DNA of 64,000 bases from Pantoea ananatis LMG 2665 (GCF_000710035.2 NZ_JMJJ01000007.1:1-64000); one strand, 5' to 3'. Counted from the first letter of the stretch, positions 9,672 through 33,750 are shown. Translations and numbers: made by a program. The notes: a model not told the origin generated them from the sequence alone.

Positions 9672-10040
9672 CTAATCTGGCGAAATTTTGCGCTTAATTG
9701 CGCGGCCATATTCCCCATCCAGAAAATCTGTGCTCATGCCGGCCTGACGAAGTTTAACCTTCAGCAGCAGCAGCCGTTGTGTCTGAATCAGTCGCTCAGG
9801 ATCGTCAGGATCTAAATGGTGTAACAGATCGCTGACCTGCAGCGCTTCGCGCCGGAGTTCGAGCTCCGGGGGCAGGAAGCCTGCATTTTTTAACAGTCGA
9901 AATCCTGCACGCAGCTCAGGTGGAACCTGACTGTCGTCTTCAAGTTGCAGCGGCGCACCTTCACCCGGCAGGTTACTTAGCTCGCCTTTCTCCTGCGCCG
10001 CTTTGATATGCTGTTCAACAAGCTGATCAATTAACCACAT
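9672..10040 (-). CDS. yhdN: Conserved hypothetical protein YhdN (DUF1992/DnaJ-related)
   Basis: This 122-residue protein is the same length as E. coli YhdN. It is a DUF1992 protein, a family that resembles the DnaJ homologue subfamily C28 conserved domain. Typical segments are the N-terminal LIDQLVEQHIKAAQEKGEL, the LPGEGAPLQLEDDSQVPPEL block and a helical leucine-rich C-terminus. There is no J-domain HPD motif. A GGAGG sits 6 bases before the ATG. It follows rplQ after the alpha-operon terminator. The function is unknown. zntR, which lies between arfA and yhdN in E. coli, is not present in the 85-base gap. Confidence 0.88.
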   Translation of the reverse strand: MWLIDQLVEQHIKAAQEKGELSNLPGEGAPLQLEDDSQVPPELRAGFRLLKNAGFLPPELELRREALQVSDLLHHLDPDDPERLIQTQRLLLLKVKLRQAGMSTDFLDGEYGRAIKRKISPD

Positions 10041-10095
10041 TGTTCGCCTCCTTCATAACATGACAAGCGTAGCAGACGCGGAACTGCAGACAATA

Positions 10096-10119
10096 AAAAA
10101 CCCGCCGAAGCGGGTTTTT
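10096..10119 (-). terminator. Alpha operon terminator after rplQ
   Basis: The hairpin CCCGC-CGAA-GCGGG, with flanking A5/T5, ends the leftward rpsM-rpsK-rpsD-rpoA-rplQ transcript 14 bases after the rplQ stop codon. On the minus strand it is followed by a T6 tract. It is near-symmetric, so it could work on both strands. Confidence 0.9.
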
Positions 10120-10133
10120 CACGTTGCAACAGA

Positions 10134-10544
<411 letters not shown>

Positions 10545-10560
10545 TTAACCTGTGATCGGG

Positions 10561-11550
10561 TTATTCATCAGCAATGCTTGCCGGTGGCCAGTTTTCCAGG
10601 CGCATGCCCAGAGACAGACCACGTGAGGCCAGCACATCTTTAATCTCGGTAAGAGATTTTTTACCAAGGTTAGGCGTTTTAAGCAGCTCAACCTCAGTAC
10701 GCTGTACCAGATCACCGATGTAGTGGATAGCTTCTGCCTTAAGGCAGTTAGCAGAGCGGACAGTCAATTCCAGATCGTCAACAGGGCGCAGCAGGATCGG
10801 ATCGAATTCTGGTTTCTCTTCTTTCACTTCCGGCTGACGTACATCACGTAAGTCAACGAAAGCTTCCAGTTGTTCTGCCAGGATGGTTGCCGCACGACGA
10901 ATCGCCTCTTCAGGATCGATTGTGCCGTTGGTTTCCATTTCGATGACCAGCTTGTCCAGGTCGGTGCGCTGCTCTACACGCGCTGCTTCAACATTGTAGG
11001 CGATACGGTCTACAGGGCTGTAGCAAGCGTCAACTAACAGACGGCCGATTGGGCGCTCATCTTCTTCCGAATGAATTCGGGCAGAAGCCGGCACATAACC
11101 ACGACCACGCTGAACTTTGATACGCATGCTAATAGATGCATTTTCATCGGTCAGATGGCAGATCACATGCTGCGGCTTGACGATTTCGACATCACCATCA
11201 TGGGTAATGTCGGCTGCAGTCACAGGGCCAATGCCAGATTTATTCAAGGTAAGAATAACTTCATCTTTGCCCTGAACTCTTACCGCCAAACCTTTAAGGT
11301 TGAGCAGGATTTCCAGGATATCTTCCTGTACACCCTCTTTGGTGCTGTACTCATGCAGTACACCATCAATTTCAACCTCGGTCACCGCGCAACCCGGCAT
11401 TGATGAAAGCAGAATACGGCGCAGCGCGTTACCAAGAGTATGGCCAAAGCCACGCTCTAAAGGCTCAAGGGTCACCTTGGCGTGCGTCGAACTCACTTGC
11501 TCGATATCTACCAGGCGCGGTTTTAGAAACTCTGTCACAGAACCCTGCAT
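10561..11550 (-). CDS. rpoA: RNA polymerase alpha subunit
   Basis: RpoA dimerises to nucleate RNA polymerase assembly and contacts UP elements and activators through its C-terminal domain. At 329 residues it equals E. coli. The N-terminal assembly domain (1-~235) includes [20 protein letters not shown] (~33-52). An acidic linker follows, and then the alphaCTD (~250-329) with the DNA-contacting [18 protein letters not shown] stretch that holds the Arg265 and Lys298 equivalents. It lies in the alpha operon between rpsD and rplQ, which ties polymerase synthesis to ribosome synthesis. The CTD is the contact surface for CRP, encoded at 47.4 kb. Confidence 0.99.
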
Positions 11551-11575
11551 TGTGTCCTCTCTTTGGTACTAAGCT

Positions 11576-12214
<639 letters not shown>

Positions 12215-12229
12215 CTAAAAAACGGGGCG

Positions 12230-12622
<393 letters not shown>

Positions 12623-12635
12623 TTACTCACCCCGA

Positions 12636-12992
12636 TTATTTCTTGATCGGTTTACGCGGACCCTTACGGGTACGTGCGTTGGTCTTGGTGCGCTGACCGC
12701 GAACCGGAAGACCACGACGATGGCGCAAACCACGGTAGCAACCAAGGTCCATAAGACGCTTGATGCTCAGGGTGATTTCACGGCGCAGATCACCTTCTAC
12801 AACGAATTTAGCAACTGCATCACGCAGCTGATCAATTTGTTCTTCAGACAGCTCACTGATCTTAACATTTTCAGCAATGCCCGTTGAAGCGCAGATGGCT
12901 TTCGAACGAGTCTTACCAATACCGAAAATCGAGGTTAAAGCGATAACGGTATGTTTCTGATCAGGAATGTTAATGCCTGCTATACGGGCCAC
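12636..12992 (-). CDS. rpsM: 30S ribosomal protein S13
   Basis: S13 lies in the 30S head, forms bridges to the 50S and touches P-site tRNA with its basic tail. The 118 residues begin [20 protein letters not shown] and end with [15 protein letters not shown]. The start codon is GTG at 12992, as in E. coli, where it is part of the S4-controlled pseudoknot. It is the first gene of the alpha operon. Confidence 0.98.
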   Translation of the reverse strand: MARIAGINIPDQKHTVIALTSIFGIGKTRSKAICASTGIAENVKISELSEEQIDQLRDAVAKFVVEGDLRREITLSIKRLMDLGCYRGLRHRRGLPVRGQRTKTNARTRKGPRKPIKK

Positions 12993-13080
12993 TATGCACT
13001 CCTACTATTTAATATGTACGTACCATGCCGAAAAGCCCGTTTTCAGGATACTCAAATGGAAACGTACAGACATACAAAAG
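12993..13080 (-). promoter_or_regulatory. Alpha operon leader, S4 translational repressor target
   Basis: The minus-strand leader before rpsM (GTACGTTTCC ... GGCATGGTACGTACAT ... TAGGAGTGCATAGTG) corresponds nearly base for base to the E. coli alpha-operon leader that folds into a nested pseudoknot bound by S4. The repeated GTACGT/ACGTAC segments that pair are visible, as is the Shine-Dalgarno AGGAG before the GTG start. The autogenous control is established in E. coli and inferred here from sequence identity. Confidence 0.85.
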
Positions 13081-13081
13081 A

Positions 13082-13107
13082 TTGGCTGGCTAATCTAGCC
13101 AGCTCAA
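13082..13107 (-). terminator. Hairpin at the spc-alpha operon junction
   Basis: An 8-bp core stem (GCTGGCTA / TAGCCAGC) with a 3-base loop is followed on the minus strand by ATCTTTTG. It lies 30 bases after rpmJ, at the end of the spc operon, as in E. coli. Read-through into the alpha operon is expected from the family arrangement. Confidence 0.7.
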
Positions 13108-13136
13108 CCCGACTTTGCAAGAAAAATATGTGAAAA

Positions 13137-14617
<1,481 letters not shown>

Positions 14618-14624
14618 CTGCTAC

Positions 14625-15062
<438 letters not shown>

Positions 15063-15242
15063 TTACTCCTCCACTTTAACCATGTAGGAAACCGCGTTGA
15101 CCATACCGCGTACAGCTGGCGTATCTTCACGCTCTACGGTATGACCAATACGACGCAGACCCAGGCCAACCAGAGTGGCTTTATGCTTAGGCAAGCGGCC
15201 GATTGAACTACGGGTTTGGGTGATTTTAATAGTGTTAGCCAT
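15063..15242 (-). CDS. rpmD: 50S ribosomal protein L30
   Basis: This small protein was read directly between rpsE and rplO. It is 59 residues, begins [20 protein letters not shown] and ends MVKVEE, and matches E. coli L30 in length and nearly throughout. The L30 family binds 23S rRNA near the 5S contact region. ATG is at 15242, 5 bases after the rpsE stop. Confidence 0.98.
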   Translation of the reverse strand: MANTIKITQTRSSIGRLPKHKATLVGLGLRRIGHTVEREDTPAVRGMVNAVSYMVKVEE

Positions 15243-15247
15243 CGTGA

Positions 15248-15757
<510 letters not shown>

Positions 15758-15762
15758 CTACC

Positions 15763-17083
<1,321 letters not shown>

Positions 17084-17097
17084 TCAATTGGTGACAA

Positions 17098-17412
<315 letters not shown>

Positions 17413-17417
17413 CTACC

Positions 17418-18680
<1,263 letters not shown>

Positions 18681-18747
18681 CTAATGTCAACTACTACTTC
18701 GGGACCTAGACCTCAGGTCGATTGAAAGCCCCATAATTGAGGGCGCG

Positions 18748-18775
18748 GCATTATAACACCGGTTCTCGCAGATGG
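18748..18775 (-). promoter_or_regulatory. spc operon promoter
   Basis: The minus strand shows a perfect TATAAT at 18750-18755 preceded directly by TGT, which makes an extended -10. The sequence around it matches the E. coli Pspc region, and the -35 area (near 18773-18780) is poor. It lies between the S10-operon terminator and rplN. Confidence 0.75.
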
Positions 18776-18785
18776 GTAGAAAAAA

Positions 18786-18809
18786 TGAACGGCTCTTGCG
18801 AGCCGTTCA
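18786..18809 (-). terminator. S10 operon terminator after rpsQ
   Basis: A perfect 10-bp stem (TGAACGGCTC / GAGCCGTTCA) with a 4-base loop is followed by T6 on the minus strand. It lies 27 bases after the rpsQ stop and just before the spc promoter, so it divides the S10 and spc operons. Confidence 0.88.
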
Positions 18810-18836
18810 TTCGATTTTTAAAGAGGGCAGATTCTA

Positions 18837-20761
<1,925 letters not shown>

Positions 20762-20765
20762 CTAC

Positions 20766-21047
<282 letters not shown>

Positions 21048-21060
21048 TTATCCTCTAATA

Positions 21061-23456
<2,396 letters not shown>

Positions 23457-23476
23457 TCAATCGCTCGATGACCTGA

Positions 23477-23970
<494 letters not shown>

Positions 23971-23998
23971 ATTATACGTATATTTGCTCAGGAAGCAA
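23971..23998 (-). promoter_or_regulatory. S10 operon promoter
   Basis: On the minus strand a TTGCTT -35 box (23993-23998) and a perfect TATAAT -10 box (23971-23976) are separated by 16 bases. It lies just upstream of the S10 leader and ~185 bases before rpsJ. Confidence 0.8.
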
Positions 23999-24188
23999 CC
24001 CATGTCAGGAATTTGCCGGTGAAAAGTGGAAACTGATGTGCTGGCACAGCCCGCACAAAATGATGAATAAGAGATGTAAAGCCGCAATTTCTCTGTGAGG
24101 GGCGCTCCACTCTGCTCATCTTGCCCGCGACGTCAGATGGGCCTTCCGCCAGGCTGAGGCGACATGTCAGTTCATTTGAGGCAATGCG

Positions 24189-24962
24189 GTGCTTATCATC
24201 CTGTTCACTGTCACTGCGCTTGGCGCCGCTCTGGGTAGCACTCTTGCCCTGGCCTGCCAACGTTACTCGCCCACGGCGTCACCGTCCGACTGGTTCCGCG
24301 CGCTGTGGACGCCACCTTCGCGATGCATGCTGTGCCGGGCCCCCATCCTGTGGCGCGATAAAATCCCCTTAATCAGCTGGCTGTGTCTTCAGGGGCGCTG
24401 TCGTGCCTGTCGCCAGGCTATCGGCGTGCTGCCCCTGCTGTTTGAGCTGACGGGCGCCCTGCTTTGCCTGATGCTGGTGATCGTGTTTAACGCGTGCCCC
24501 CTCACCGCAGCATTTATTCTGGTGGCGTCCTGCCTGCTTCTGTTACTTGCGGTTATTGACCAGCGCCACTTCCTGCTGCCGGATGTGCTGACGGGCGCTT
24601 TACTCTGGCTGGGACTGTCGCGCTTCTTTTTCGCTGCGCCGCTCTCCGTCACCTCGGCAGTCGGTGGTGCCGTCGCAGGTTACGGTTCACTCTGGCTACT
24701 GGCCTGGCTGTATCGTCAGATAAAGCATCAAGAGGGATTGGGTAACGGCGATATCAAACTCTTTGCCGCACTGGGCATATGGTGTGGTTGGCAGGCTCTG
24801 CCGTGGATTGCCTTGATAGCCAGTGTGTCAGCCCTGCTTGCCTTTGCGGTCAGGGCTATCATCCACAAGCGCTTGTATATGAACAGCCCGCTTCCTTTTG
24901 GCCCTTTTCTGGCCGCCGCGGGCTGGGGAATGATCGTCCTGCAAAGCCTCATTCGTCTCTGA
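24189..24962 (+). CDS. gspO: Orphan type IV prepilin peptidase / N-methyltransferase (GspO/PilD family)
   Basis: This 257-residue inner-membrane aspartic protease would cleave type 4 prepilin or pseudopilin leaders and methylate the new N-terminus. It has the cytoplasmic domain with two cysteine pairs (CMLC at ~46-49, CRAC at ~71-74). The two catalytic aspartates lie in [11 protein letters not shown] (~D124) and the GNGDIK motif (~D188). About seven hydrophobic segments are present. The start is probably the GTG at 24189, since no in-frame ATG nearby gives a better N-terminus. In E. coli K-12 the gene next to bfr is gspO at the end of a gsp operon; here no other gsp gene is present. Its 3' end overlaps bfr by 14 bases. 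Confidence 0.85.
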   Translation: MLIILFTVTALGAALGSTLALACQRYSPTASPSDWFRALWTPPSRCMLCRAPILWRDKIPLISWLCLQGRCRACRQAIGVLPLLFELTGALLCLMLVIVFNACPLTAAFILVASCLLLLLAVIDQRHFLLPDVLTGALLWLGLSRFFFAAPLSVTSAVGGAVAGYGSLWLLAWLYRQIKHQEGLGNGDIKLFAALGIWCGWQALPWIALIASVSALLAFAVRAIIHKRLYMNSPLPFGPFLAAAGWGMIVLQSLIRL

Positions 24963-25425
24963 TTTGCGCCTGAAGATAGTTTTGAATGCCCATTTTTTTG
25001 ATCAGATCGAGTTCGGTCTCGATCCAGTCGATATGGTGCTCTTCGTCCGCAAGGATTTCGATCATCATATCCCGACTGACGTAGTCATGAATTTTGTCGG
25101 CATACGCGATCGCTTCGCGCAGATCTTTTGCGCCTTCAAGTTCAAGGTTAAGATCGGACTGCAGCATCTCTTCCACATCCTCTCCGACCCTGAGTCGTCC
25201 CAGATCCTGCAGATTTGGAATGCCCTCAAGAAACAGAATGCGTTCAATGTATTTGTCCGCATGCTTCATTTCATCAATGGATTCGTGGTACTCAACGTCA
25301 TTAAGACGCATCAGCCCCCAGTTTTTGAACATCCGCGCATGGAGAAAATACTGATTAATCGCAACCAGTTCATTCCCTAACAGTTTATTGAGATGACTTA
25401 TGATTTTCGCATCGCCCTTCATTTC
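24949..25425 (-). CDS. bfr: Bacterioferritin
   Basis: Bfr forms a 24-mer with heme between subunit pairs and stores iron as a ferric mineral. The 158-residue protein equals E. coli. Ferroxidase ligands are in place: Glu18 ([10 protein letters not shown]), Glu51 and His54 (DEMKHADKY), Glu94 and Glu127/His130 (ADEEHHIDW), with Met52 as the heme ligand. The ATG at 25425 is chosen because it gives the family length (MKGDAKII); an upstream ATG would add five residues. It lies downstream of bfd in the same direction. Confidence 0.97.
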   Translation of the reverse strand, partial: EMKGDAKIISHLNKLLGNELVAINQYFLHARMFKNWGLMRLNDVEYHESIDEMKHADKYIERILFLEGIPNLQDLGRLRVGEDVEEMLQSDLNLELEGAKDLREAIAYADKIHDYVSRDMMIEILADEEHHIDWIETELDLIKKMGIQNYLQAQIRDE

Positions 25426-25528
25426 ACGTCCTCCGCTCATGTTTATTTGAGCGTAGATGCGGTTAAAAAGAAGTCAAAAAAACGCGATGAAAACTGTGGG
25501 TATTATCATGTCCCAGGAAAGAAAGCGC

Positions 25529-25723
25529 TCAGGCGATCTCTTTATACTGCGGAACCTGCTGCATCTCTTCATCCATGATTTCACGGGCGACACGAATGCA
25601 CTTACCGCATTGCTTACCCACGGGTACGATTTGGCGAAGCTGCTGAATAGATTTCGGCTGGTAGCGGCGCACGACTTCACGGAGGGTCTTATCACTAATG
25701 GCATTACACAGACAGACGTACAT
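25529..25723 (-). CDS. bfd: Bacterioferritin-associated ferredoxin
   Basis: Bfd carries a [2Fe-2S] cluster and reduces Bfr heme so that stored iron is released under iron shortage. The 64-residue product begins MYVCLCNAISD and has the four cluster cysteines in the order CxC (4, 6) ... CGKC (39, 42). It lies 103 bases upstream of bfr on the same strand. A promoter overlapped by a Fur-like box lies just upstream, consistent with iron repression known for E. coli bfd. Confidence 0.96.
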   Translation of the reverse strand: MYVCLCNAISDKTLREVVRRYQPKSIQQLRQIVPVGKQCGKCIRVAREIMDEEMQQVPQYKEIA

Positions 25724-25754
25724 TTCTTCATCACTCAGTCTATTTCGTGCACAC

Positions 25755-25783
25755 AGTGTAAATGCGAATCGTTTTTATTTCAA
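25755..25783 (-). promoter_or_regulatory. bfd: bfd promoter overlapped by a Fur-like box
   Basis: On the minus strand a TTGAAA -35 box (25778-25783) and TACACT -10 box (25755-25760) are 17 bases apart. The spacer holds a Fur-like sequence read on the plus strand (25758-25776, core AATGCGAATCGTTTTT) that matches the 19-base consensus at about 12 positions by eye. Fur repression of bfd is established in E. coli; here it is inferred. Confidence 0.55.
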
Positions 25784-25828
25784 ACCTACCCTTTGTAGGG
25801 AAAACGTTCAGGTAGCCTGTTTAAGCCC

Positions 25829-25856
25829 AAAAAAAAGAGAGCACCTAAGTGCCCTC
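25829..25856 (-). terminator. tufA / str operon terminator
   Basis: On the minus strand the stem GAGGGCAC-TTAG-GTGCTCTC (8 bp with one G-U pair) is followed by a T8 tract. It lies 47 bases after the tufA stop codon and ends the rpsL-rpsG-fusA-tufA transcript. Confidence 0.88.
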
Positions 25857-25902
25857 TTCTGTCTTGCTGTGACCGCTTACGCGGCCACATCAGATATCAC
25901 AA

Positions 25903-27111
<1,209 letters not shown>

Positions 27112-27155
27112 TCATCACTCTGGATGAAGGCATCAGTTCAAATTTAAACCGTAGC

Positions 27156-29300
<2,145 letters not shown>

Positions 29301-29363
29301 TTAATAAAGCCCAGCAGGTAAGCCACTGGGACGCCCGCTGGGTTAATAACACCTACGCAGCTG

Positions 29364-29849
<486 letters not shown>

Positions 29850-29930
29850 TTAATTCAGGATTGTCCAAAACTCTACGAGTTTAGTTTGACATTTAAGTTA
29901 AAACGTTTGGCCTTACTTAACGGAGAACCA

Positions 29931-30353
<423 letters not shown>

Positions 30354-30356
30354 TCA

Positions 30357-30374
30357 CCTCGTAGAATTACGAGG
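30357..30374 (-). promoter_or_regulatory. Small hairpin in the str operon leader
   Basis: A 7-bp stem (CCTCGTA / TACGAGG) with a 4-base loop lies just after the str promoter and ~50 bases before the rpsL start. It would form near the 5' end of the mRNA, where it may stabilise it. There is no T-tract, so it is not a terminator. Confidence 0.5.
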
Positions 30375-30381
30375 AGGCAGA

Positions 30382-30410
30382 ATTTTAGGGCTGTGTCAAA
30401 AGGGTGTCAA
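30382..30410 (-). promoter_or_regulatory. str operon promoter
   Basis: On the minus strand a perfect TTGACA (30405-30410) and TAAAAT (30382-30387) are separated by 17 bases. A second TTGACA lies in the spacer. It is placed ~75 bases before rpsL and fits a strong sigma-70 promoter. Confidence 0.85.
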
Positions 30411-30433
30411 GAAATAACCAGGGGGTTAACGAA

Positions 30434-30721
30434 TTACCAGGCCATTTGTTGTCGATGTTTTACCGTTAACGCAACGAAGAAAGTATAGTCTACTGGCTGC
30501 ACAATGGGGGAAATTTGCTCGCCCAGCCCGCGTGCATTCAGGTCCGCTTCCAACGCCCACACGTTTACCCCACTGGCGCTCAGTTTTTCCAACGCCTTAC
30601 TGCCCTGCATCGCAGCCAGCACGCCGTCCTGCAGCAATAACAGGTCGTCGTCCGGGCTGAGGAGCAAAGACAGCGAATCGATATCACTGTAGGCCGGAGA
30701 ATGAAATAAAGTATGCAGCAT
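30434..30721 (-). CDS. tusB: Sulfur relay protein TusB
   Basis: TusB belongs to the TusBCD heterohexamer that passes persulfide sulfur from TusA to TusE for 2-thiolation of tRNA wobble uridine. The 95-residue protein (same as E. coli) begins MLHTLFHSPAYSDIDSLSLL and is a DsrH-like fold without a catalytic cysteine, as expected for TusB. It follows tusC after 9 bases and lies upstream of the rpsL promoter region. Confidence 0.93.
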   Translation of the reverse strand: MLHTLFHSPAYSDIDSLSLLLSPDDDLLLLQDGVLAAMQGSKALEKLSASGVNVWALEADLNARGLGEQISPIVQPVDYTFFVALTVKHRQQMAW

Positions 30722-30730
30722 TACACGCTC

Positions 30731-31090
30731 TTAAAAAGTCACAATACGGTCATAGCTCGCGAGTTTTTGACGCAGCAACGGCGCATCTAAAATCTCAGCA
30801 TCCAACATGCGCGGCGCACGTTCCGCTAAACCGCGATCCCGTAACGCGTCCCGACACAGGTAACATTGCTCAATATCGTACAGCGCCAGCACACCAAAGG
30901 TCGCGGCATAATGACGGGCGTGAATGCTTTCTGGCTGTTGCCCGCTGCAGAGCTGGAGCACGCCATCGCCGATAAAAAACAGGCCAATATCGTCGCTTAA
31001 CGCGCCGGTGGCCAGCGCAGCATCCAGTCCTTCACGCCCCGCGCTGCTACCATGCGGCGCACGGGTAAAAACAAATGCAACACGATTCAT
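30731..31090 (-). CDS. tusC: Sulfur relay protein TusC
   Basis: TusC is the DsrF-like subunit of the TusBCD complex. The product is 119 residues, starting [20 protein letters not shown]. The ATG at 31090 is chosen because it overlaps the tusD stop (TAATG) and gives the family length. [13 protein letters not shown] (~80-92) contains the family cysteine region. Confidence 0.94.
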   Translation of the reverse strand: MNRVAFVFTRAPHGSSAGREGLDAALATGALSDDIGLFFIGDGVLQLCSGQQPESIHARHYAATFGVLALYDIEQCYLCRDALRDRGLAERAPRMLDAEILDAPLLRQKLASYDRIVTF

Positions 31091-31476
31091 TAAAACTGCA
31101 CCATACGTTCGCAACGCAGCAGAGCTTCCGCCAGCGCGCCTAACCCCGCCAGCGTAAAGCCGGGTTGAAGATTAGCGCCGGGCAGCGCCAGCCGTGACGC
31201 TTCCTGCTGGTCGGTCACGCCGCGGCGTAACGCCGCCGCAACGCAGATATTCAGCGCGACGCCCTGAGTCTGACTGAGTGTCTGCCATGCCCTTACCAGA
31301 TCAAACTCATCACTGGCCGGTGCCGTCAGCTGATTCGCATTCAGCACCCCTTCGCGGTAAAAGAACACGCTTTCCAGTTGATGGCCGGCTGCCAGCAACG
31401 CGTTGGCAAACAGCAAGGCGCTGGTCGCCTGCTGCGTGCCATAAGCCGGTCCCGTCACTAACAGCGCATAGCGCAT
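31090..31476 (-). CDS. tusD: Sulfurtransferase TusD
   Basis: TusD is the DsrE-like subunit that carries the active-site cysteine of the TusBCD complex, here in the [12 protein letters not shown] segment (Cys78 equivalent). The 128-residue protein (same as E. coli) begins [20 protein letters not shown]. It overlaps yheO and tusC by one base each, so the yheO-tusD-tusC-tusB set is one translationally coupled unit. Confidence 0.95.
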   Translation of the reverse strand: MRYALLVTGPAYGTQQATSALLFANALLAAGHQLESVFFYREGVLNANQLTAPASDEFDLVRAWQTLSQTQGVALNICVAAALRRGVTDQQEASRLALPGANLQPGFTLAGLGALAEALLRCERMVQF

Positions 31477-32210
31477 TAGCGATCCTGCCCCTGAAAGTCG
31501 CCATTTTTAAACTGACGGATGTACAGATACACGGTGTGTTTAGAAATATTTAAGCGGTCCGCCACCTGATTAATCGCGTCCTTGATGTCAAAAATACCTT
31601 TCTCATACAGGTTCAATACGATCTGACGATTTTTGGCATTATTAGAGACGTTGCGATCGGCGCTCACCTCTTCAATAGTAAATTCCAGCGTTTGCATCAC
31701 CAGGTCGTCTACCGAACTGGCGAAGTTGACGTTGGAGTCAACCTGATGCATCTCAGGGGGAAGAAATGTCGACATAATCTGCGAAAACGGAACATCAAGG
31801 TTCATATTGATACACAGCAGCCCAATCACCCGCTGCTGTCGGTTACGAATCGCGATGGTCACTGACTTCATCAGCACACCGCTTTTCGCGCGGGTAAAGT
31901 AGGCACGGGAAACATTGCTGTCTGCACCCTGCATATCGTGCAGCATGCGCAGTGCTAAATCCGTAATGGGCGATCCCACTTTACGCCCTGTGTGCTCGCC
32001 GTTAGCAATGCGCACGGCCGAACAGTTCAAATCCTCCAGTGAGTGAAGGACGATTTCGCAATGCGAGCCAATCAACATGGCAAGGCCATCTACGACGGCC
32101 TCATACGACTTTAGAATATCGTAATCAGTTTGCTCGAACGGATGCTGCTCCAGAAGATCGAAGTCGCTCAGTTCACCGGGATTGAATGGATTAGACATTG
32201 AAGACATCAC
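31476..32210 (-). CDS. yheO: YheO-type PAS/helix-turn-helix transcriptional regulator
   Basis: YheO-like proteins have an N-terminal PAS-like sensor domain (~30-150) and a C-terminal helix-turn-helix of the DauR/HTH_22 type. The recognition region is [20 protein letters not shown] (~213-232). The 244-residue frame fits the E. coli protein (240); the start may instead be one of two methionines a few codons later (MSSMSNPF). It leads the tusDCB unit. Its ligand and targets are unknown. Confidence 0.88.
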   Translation of the reverse strand: MMSSMSNPFNPGELSDFDLLEQHPFEQTDYDILKSYEAVVDGLAMLIGSHCEIVLHSLEDLNCSAVRIANGEHTGRKVGSPITDLALRMLHDMQGADSNVSRAYFTRAKSGVLMKSVTIAIRNRQQRVIGLLCINMNLDVPFSQIMSTFLPPEMHQVDSNVNFASSVDDLVMQTLEFTIEEVSADRNVSNNAKNRQIVLNLYEKGIFDIKDAINQVADRLNISKHTVYLYIRQFKNGDFQGQDR

Positions 32211-32328
32211 CCTACATGGCTGGAGCCTGTCTCAGCGGCTTACGGGCAGACTCAATATTGGGATAGTTATGCAGGCGATAGTCTGGCAAATGTCGCGGGC
32301 TTATGCCAGAGGTTTGTCATAAACAGAA

Positions 32329-32350
32329 ACCGCCACCCGAAGGTGGCGGT
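32329..32350 (-). terminator. fkpA: fkpA terminator
   Basis: The 9-bp stem ACCGCCACC-CGAA-GGTGGCGGT lies 8 bases after the fkpA stop and is followed on the minus strand by TTCTGTTTATG. It is a GC-rich rho-independent terminator with an interrupted T-tract. Confidence 0.75.
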
Positions 32351-32357
32351 AGACAGA

Positions 32358-33194
32358 TTACTGCGATTTCTTCGCGTCAGCAGCAGGGGCCTGCGTTTTT
32401 TCATCCGCTTTCGGAGCAGGTTTGATATCAAGCAGTTCAACATCAAACACCAGGGTGGAGTTAGCCGGAATACCCGGAACGCCGTTTTTACCGTAAGCAA
32501 GGTTCGGTGGAATGACCAGCTTGATCTTACCGCCTTTCTTAACGTGCTTCAGGCCTTCGGTCCAGCCCGGGATCACGCCATCAAGACGGAATGACAGAGG
32601 CTCACCGCGCGTGTAAGAGTTGTCGAACTCAGTACCGTCAATCAGCGTACCTTTATAGTTGACGACCACGGTATCGCTGTCTTTCGGCGCATCGCCGGTG
32701 CCTTCTTTCTCTACTTTGTAAAGCAGACCACTGTCAGTTTTCTTCACGCCGCTCTCTTTGGCAAACTTAGCGCTGTAAGCTTCCCCTTTCTCAGCGTTTT
32801 CTTTCGCGTCTTTTTCCATCTTGGCTGAAGCCGCGCCTTTCACACGCACTTCAAACGCCTGCAGTGTTTGCTCGATTTCTTCGTCAGACAGTTTGCTCTT
32901 GCCACCGAATGCATCCTGAACACCGGCAATCAGCTGCTGTTTGTCCAGTTTGATGCCCAGCTTCTCTTGTTCTTTCAGAGAGTTGTCCATGTAACGGCCC
33001 AGCGATGCACCTAATGCATATGCAGATTGCTGATCTTCGTTTTTGAAGGCAGCGTTTTTTGGAGCCTGGGGAGCAGTCTGAGGTGCATCAGCAGCAGCCG
33101 GTGCCGCTGCAGTTTCTGCGGCCATTGCCAGCGGAGCATTTAGCGCAACGGCCATGGTGGTAGCTAACAATGTGACTTTGAACAGTGATTTCAT
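32358..33194 (-). CDS. fkpA: Periplasmic FKBP-type peptidyl-prolyl isomerase FkpA
   Basis: FkpA is a dimeric periplasmic prolyl isomerase and chaperone. The 278-residue precursor begins MKSLFKVTLLATTMAVALNA with signal cleavage predicted after AMA (~25), then an Ala/Pro-rich linker, an N-terminal dimerisation domain (~55-150) and the FKBP domain (DTVVVNYKGTLIDGTEFDNS to VFDVELLDIK, ~160-262). The tail is extended and charged (KADEKTQAPAADAKKSQ). The ATG at 33194 is chosen because it begins the signal peptide, with AGAAAGG upstream. A sigma-E-like promoter lies ~115 bases upstream. Confidence 0.96.
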   Translation of the reverse strand: MKSLFKVTLLATTMAVALNAPLAMAAETAAAPAAADAPQTAPQAPKNAAFKNEDQQSAYALGASLGRYMDNSLKEQEKLGIKLDKQQLIAGVQDAFGGKSKLSDEEIEQTLQAFEVRVKGAASAKMEKDAKENAEKGEAYSAKFAKESGVKKTDSGLLYKVEKEGTGDAPKDSDTVVVNYKGTLIDGTEFDNSYTRGEPLSFRLDGVIPGWTEGLKHVKKGGKIKLVIPPNLAYGKNGVPGIPANSTLVFDVELLDIKPAPKADEKTQAPAADAKKSQ

Positions 33195-33308
33195 CCTTTC
33201 TCCAAAACCGAAGCCTGACACCTCGGGAATCATTGCGGACTGCGGGCCCACACTATAACTTTACGTGGCAGTGGCGAACACTCCCACAGCGTAATTATCC
33301 TGGTCTAC

Positions 33309-33337
33309 TTCCGACCTTTTTTGCATCAGGAAGTTTC
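33309..33337 (-). promoter_or_regulatory. fkpA: Candidate sigma-E promoter of fkpA
   Basis: On the minus strand GAAACTT (33331-33337) resembles the sigma-E -35 consensus GGAACTT. It is followed after exactly 16 bases by TCGGAA (33309-33314), similar to the -10 TCTGA. fkpA is a known sigma-E gene in E. coli, so the match is plausible. The resulting leader would be ~110 bases. Confidence 0.55.
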
Positions 33338-33464
33338 ACCAGAGATGCTGCCATCTGGGCCATTTTCAAGCTAAACACTAAATTAAAGATAAAAAATAGG
33401 GCAATTCTGCAACGTCAGCCATTAGAATTGCGCGCTGAGTAGCACCTTAACAGGAGAACAGGTC

Positions 33465-33683
33465 ATGCAACAGTCAGAGTGGGAACAACGTATTGAAACG
33501 CTTGAAAGTAAACTGGCTTTTCAGGAGATGACCATCGATCAACTGAACAATACCGTGGTCCAGCATGAACTTGAAATGAGTAAGATGCGCGAACATATGC
33601 GCCTGCTGCTTGAGAAGTTCAAAGCCAGCGCGCCATCGATGATTGCCGATCCTTCTGAAGAAACGCCACCGCCTCATTACTGA
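33465..33683 (+). CDS. slyX: SlyX protein
   Basis: This 72-residue acidic protein (same as E. coli) is predicted to be one coiled-coil helix ([20 protein letters not shown] onward, residues ~6-60) with a C-terminal PPPHY-type tail. The function is unknown. It is divergent from fkpA and convergent with slyD. AACAGGAGAACAGGTC precedes the ATG. Confidence 0.93.
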   Translation: MQQSEWEQRIETLESKLAFQEMTIDQLNNTVVQHELEMSKMREHMRLLLEKFKASAPSMIADPSEETPPPHY

Positions 33684-33728
33684 TTCAGGCGGTTATCGAC
33701 GCGCGCACCGCGACAGGCAGAAAAAAGT

Positions 33729-33750
33729 AAGGCCACCCGGAGGTGGCCTT
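33729..33750 (-). terminator. slyD: slyD terminator
   Basis: The 9-bp stem AAGGCCACC-CGGA-GGTGGCCTT lies 17 bases after the slyD stop and is followed on the minus strand by ACTTTTTT. It lies in the gap between the convergent genes slyX and slyD and acts mainly leftward. Confidence 0.82.
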
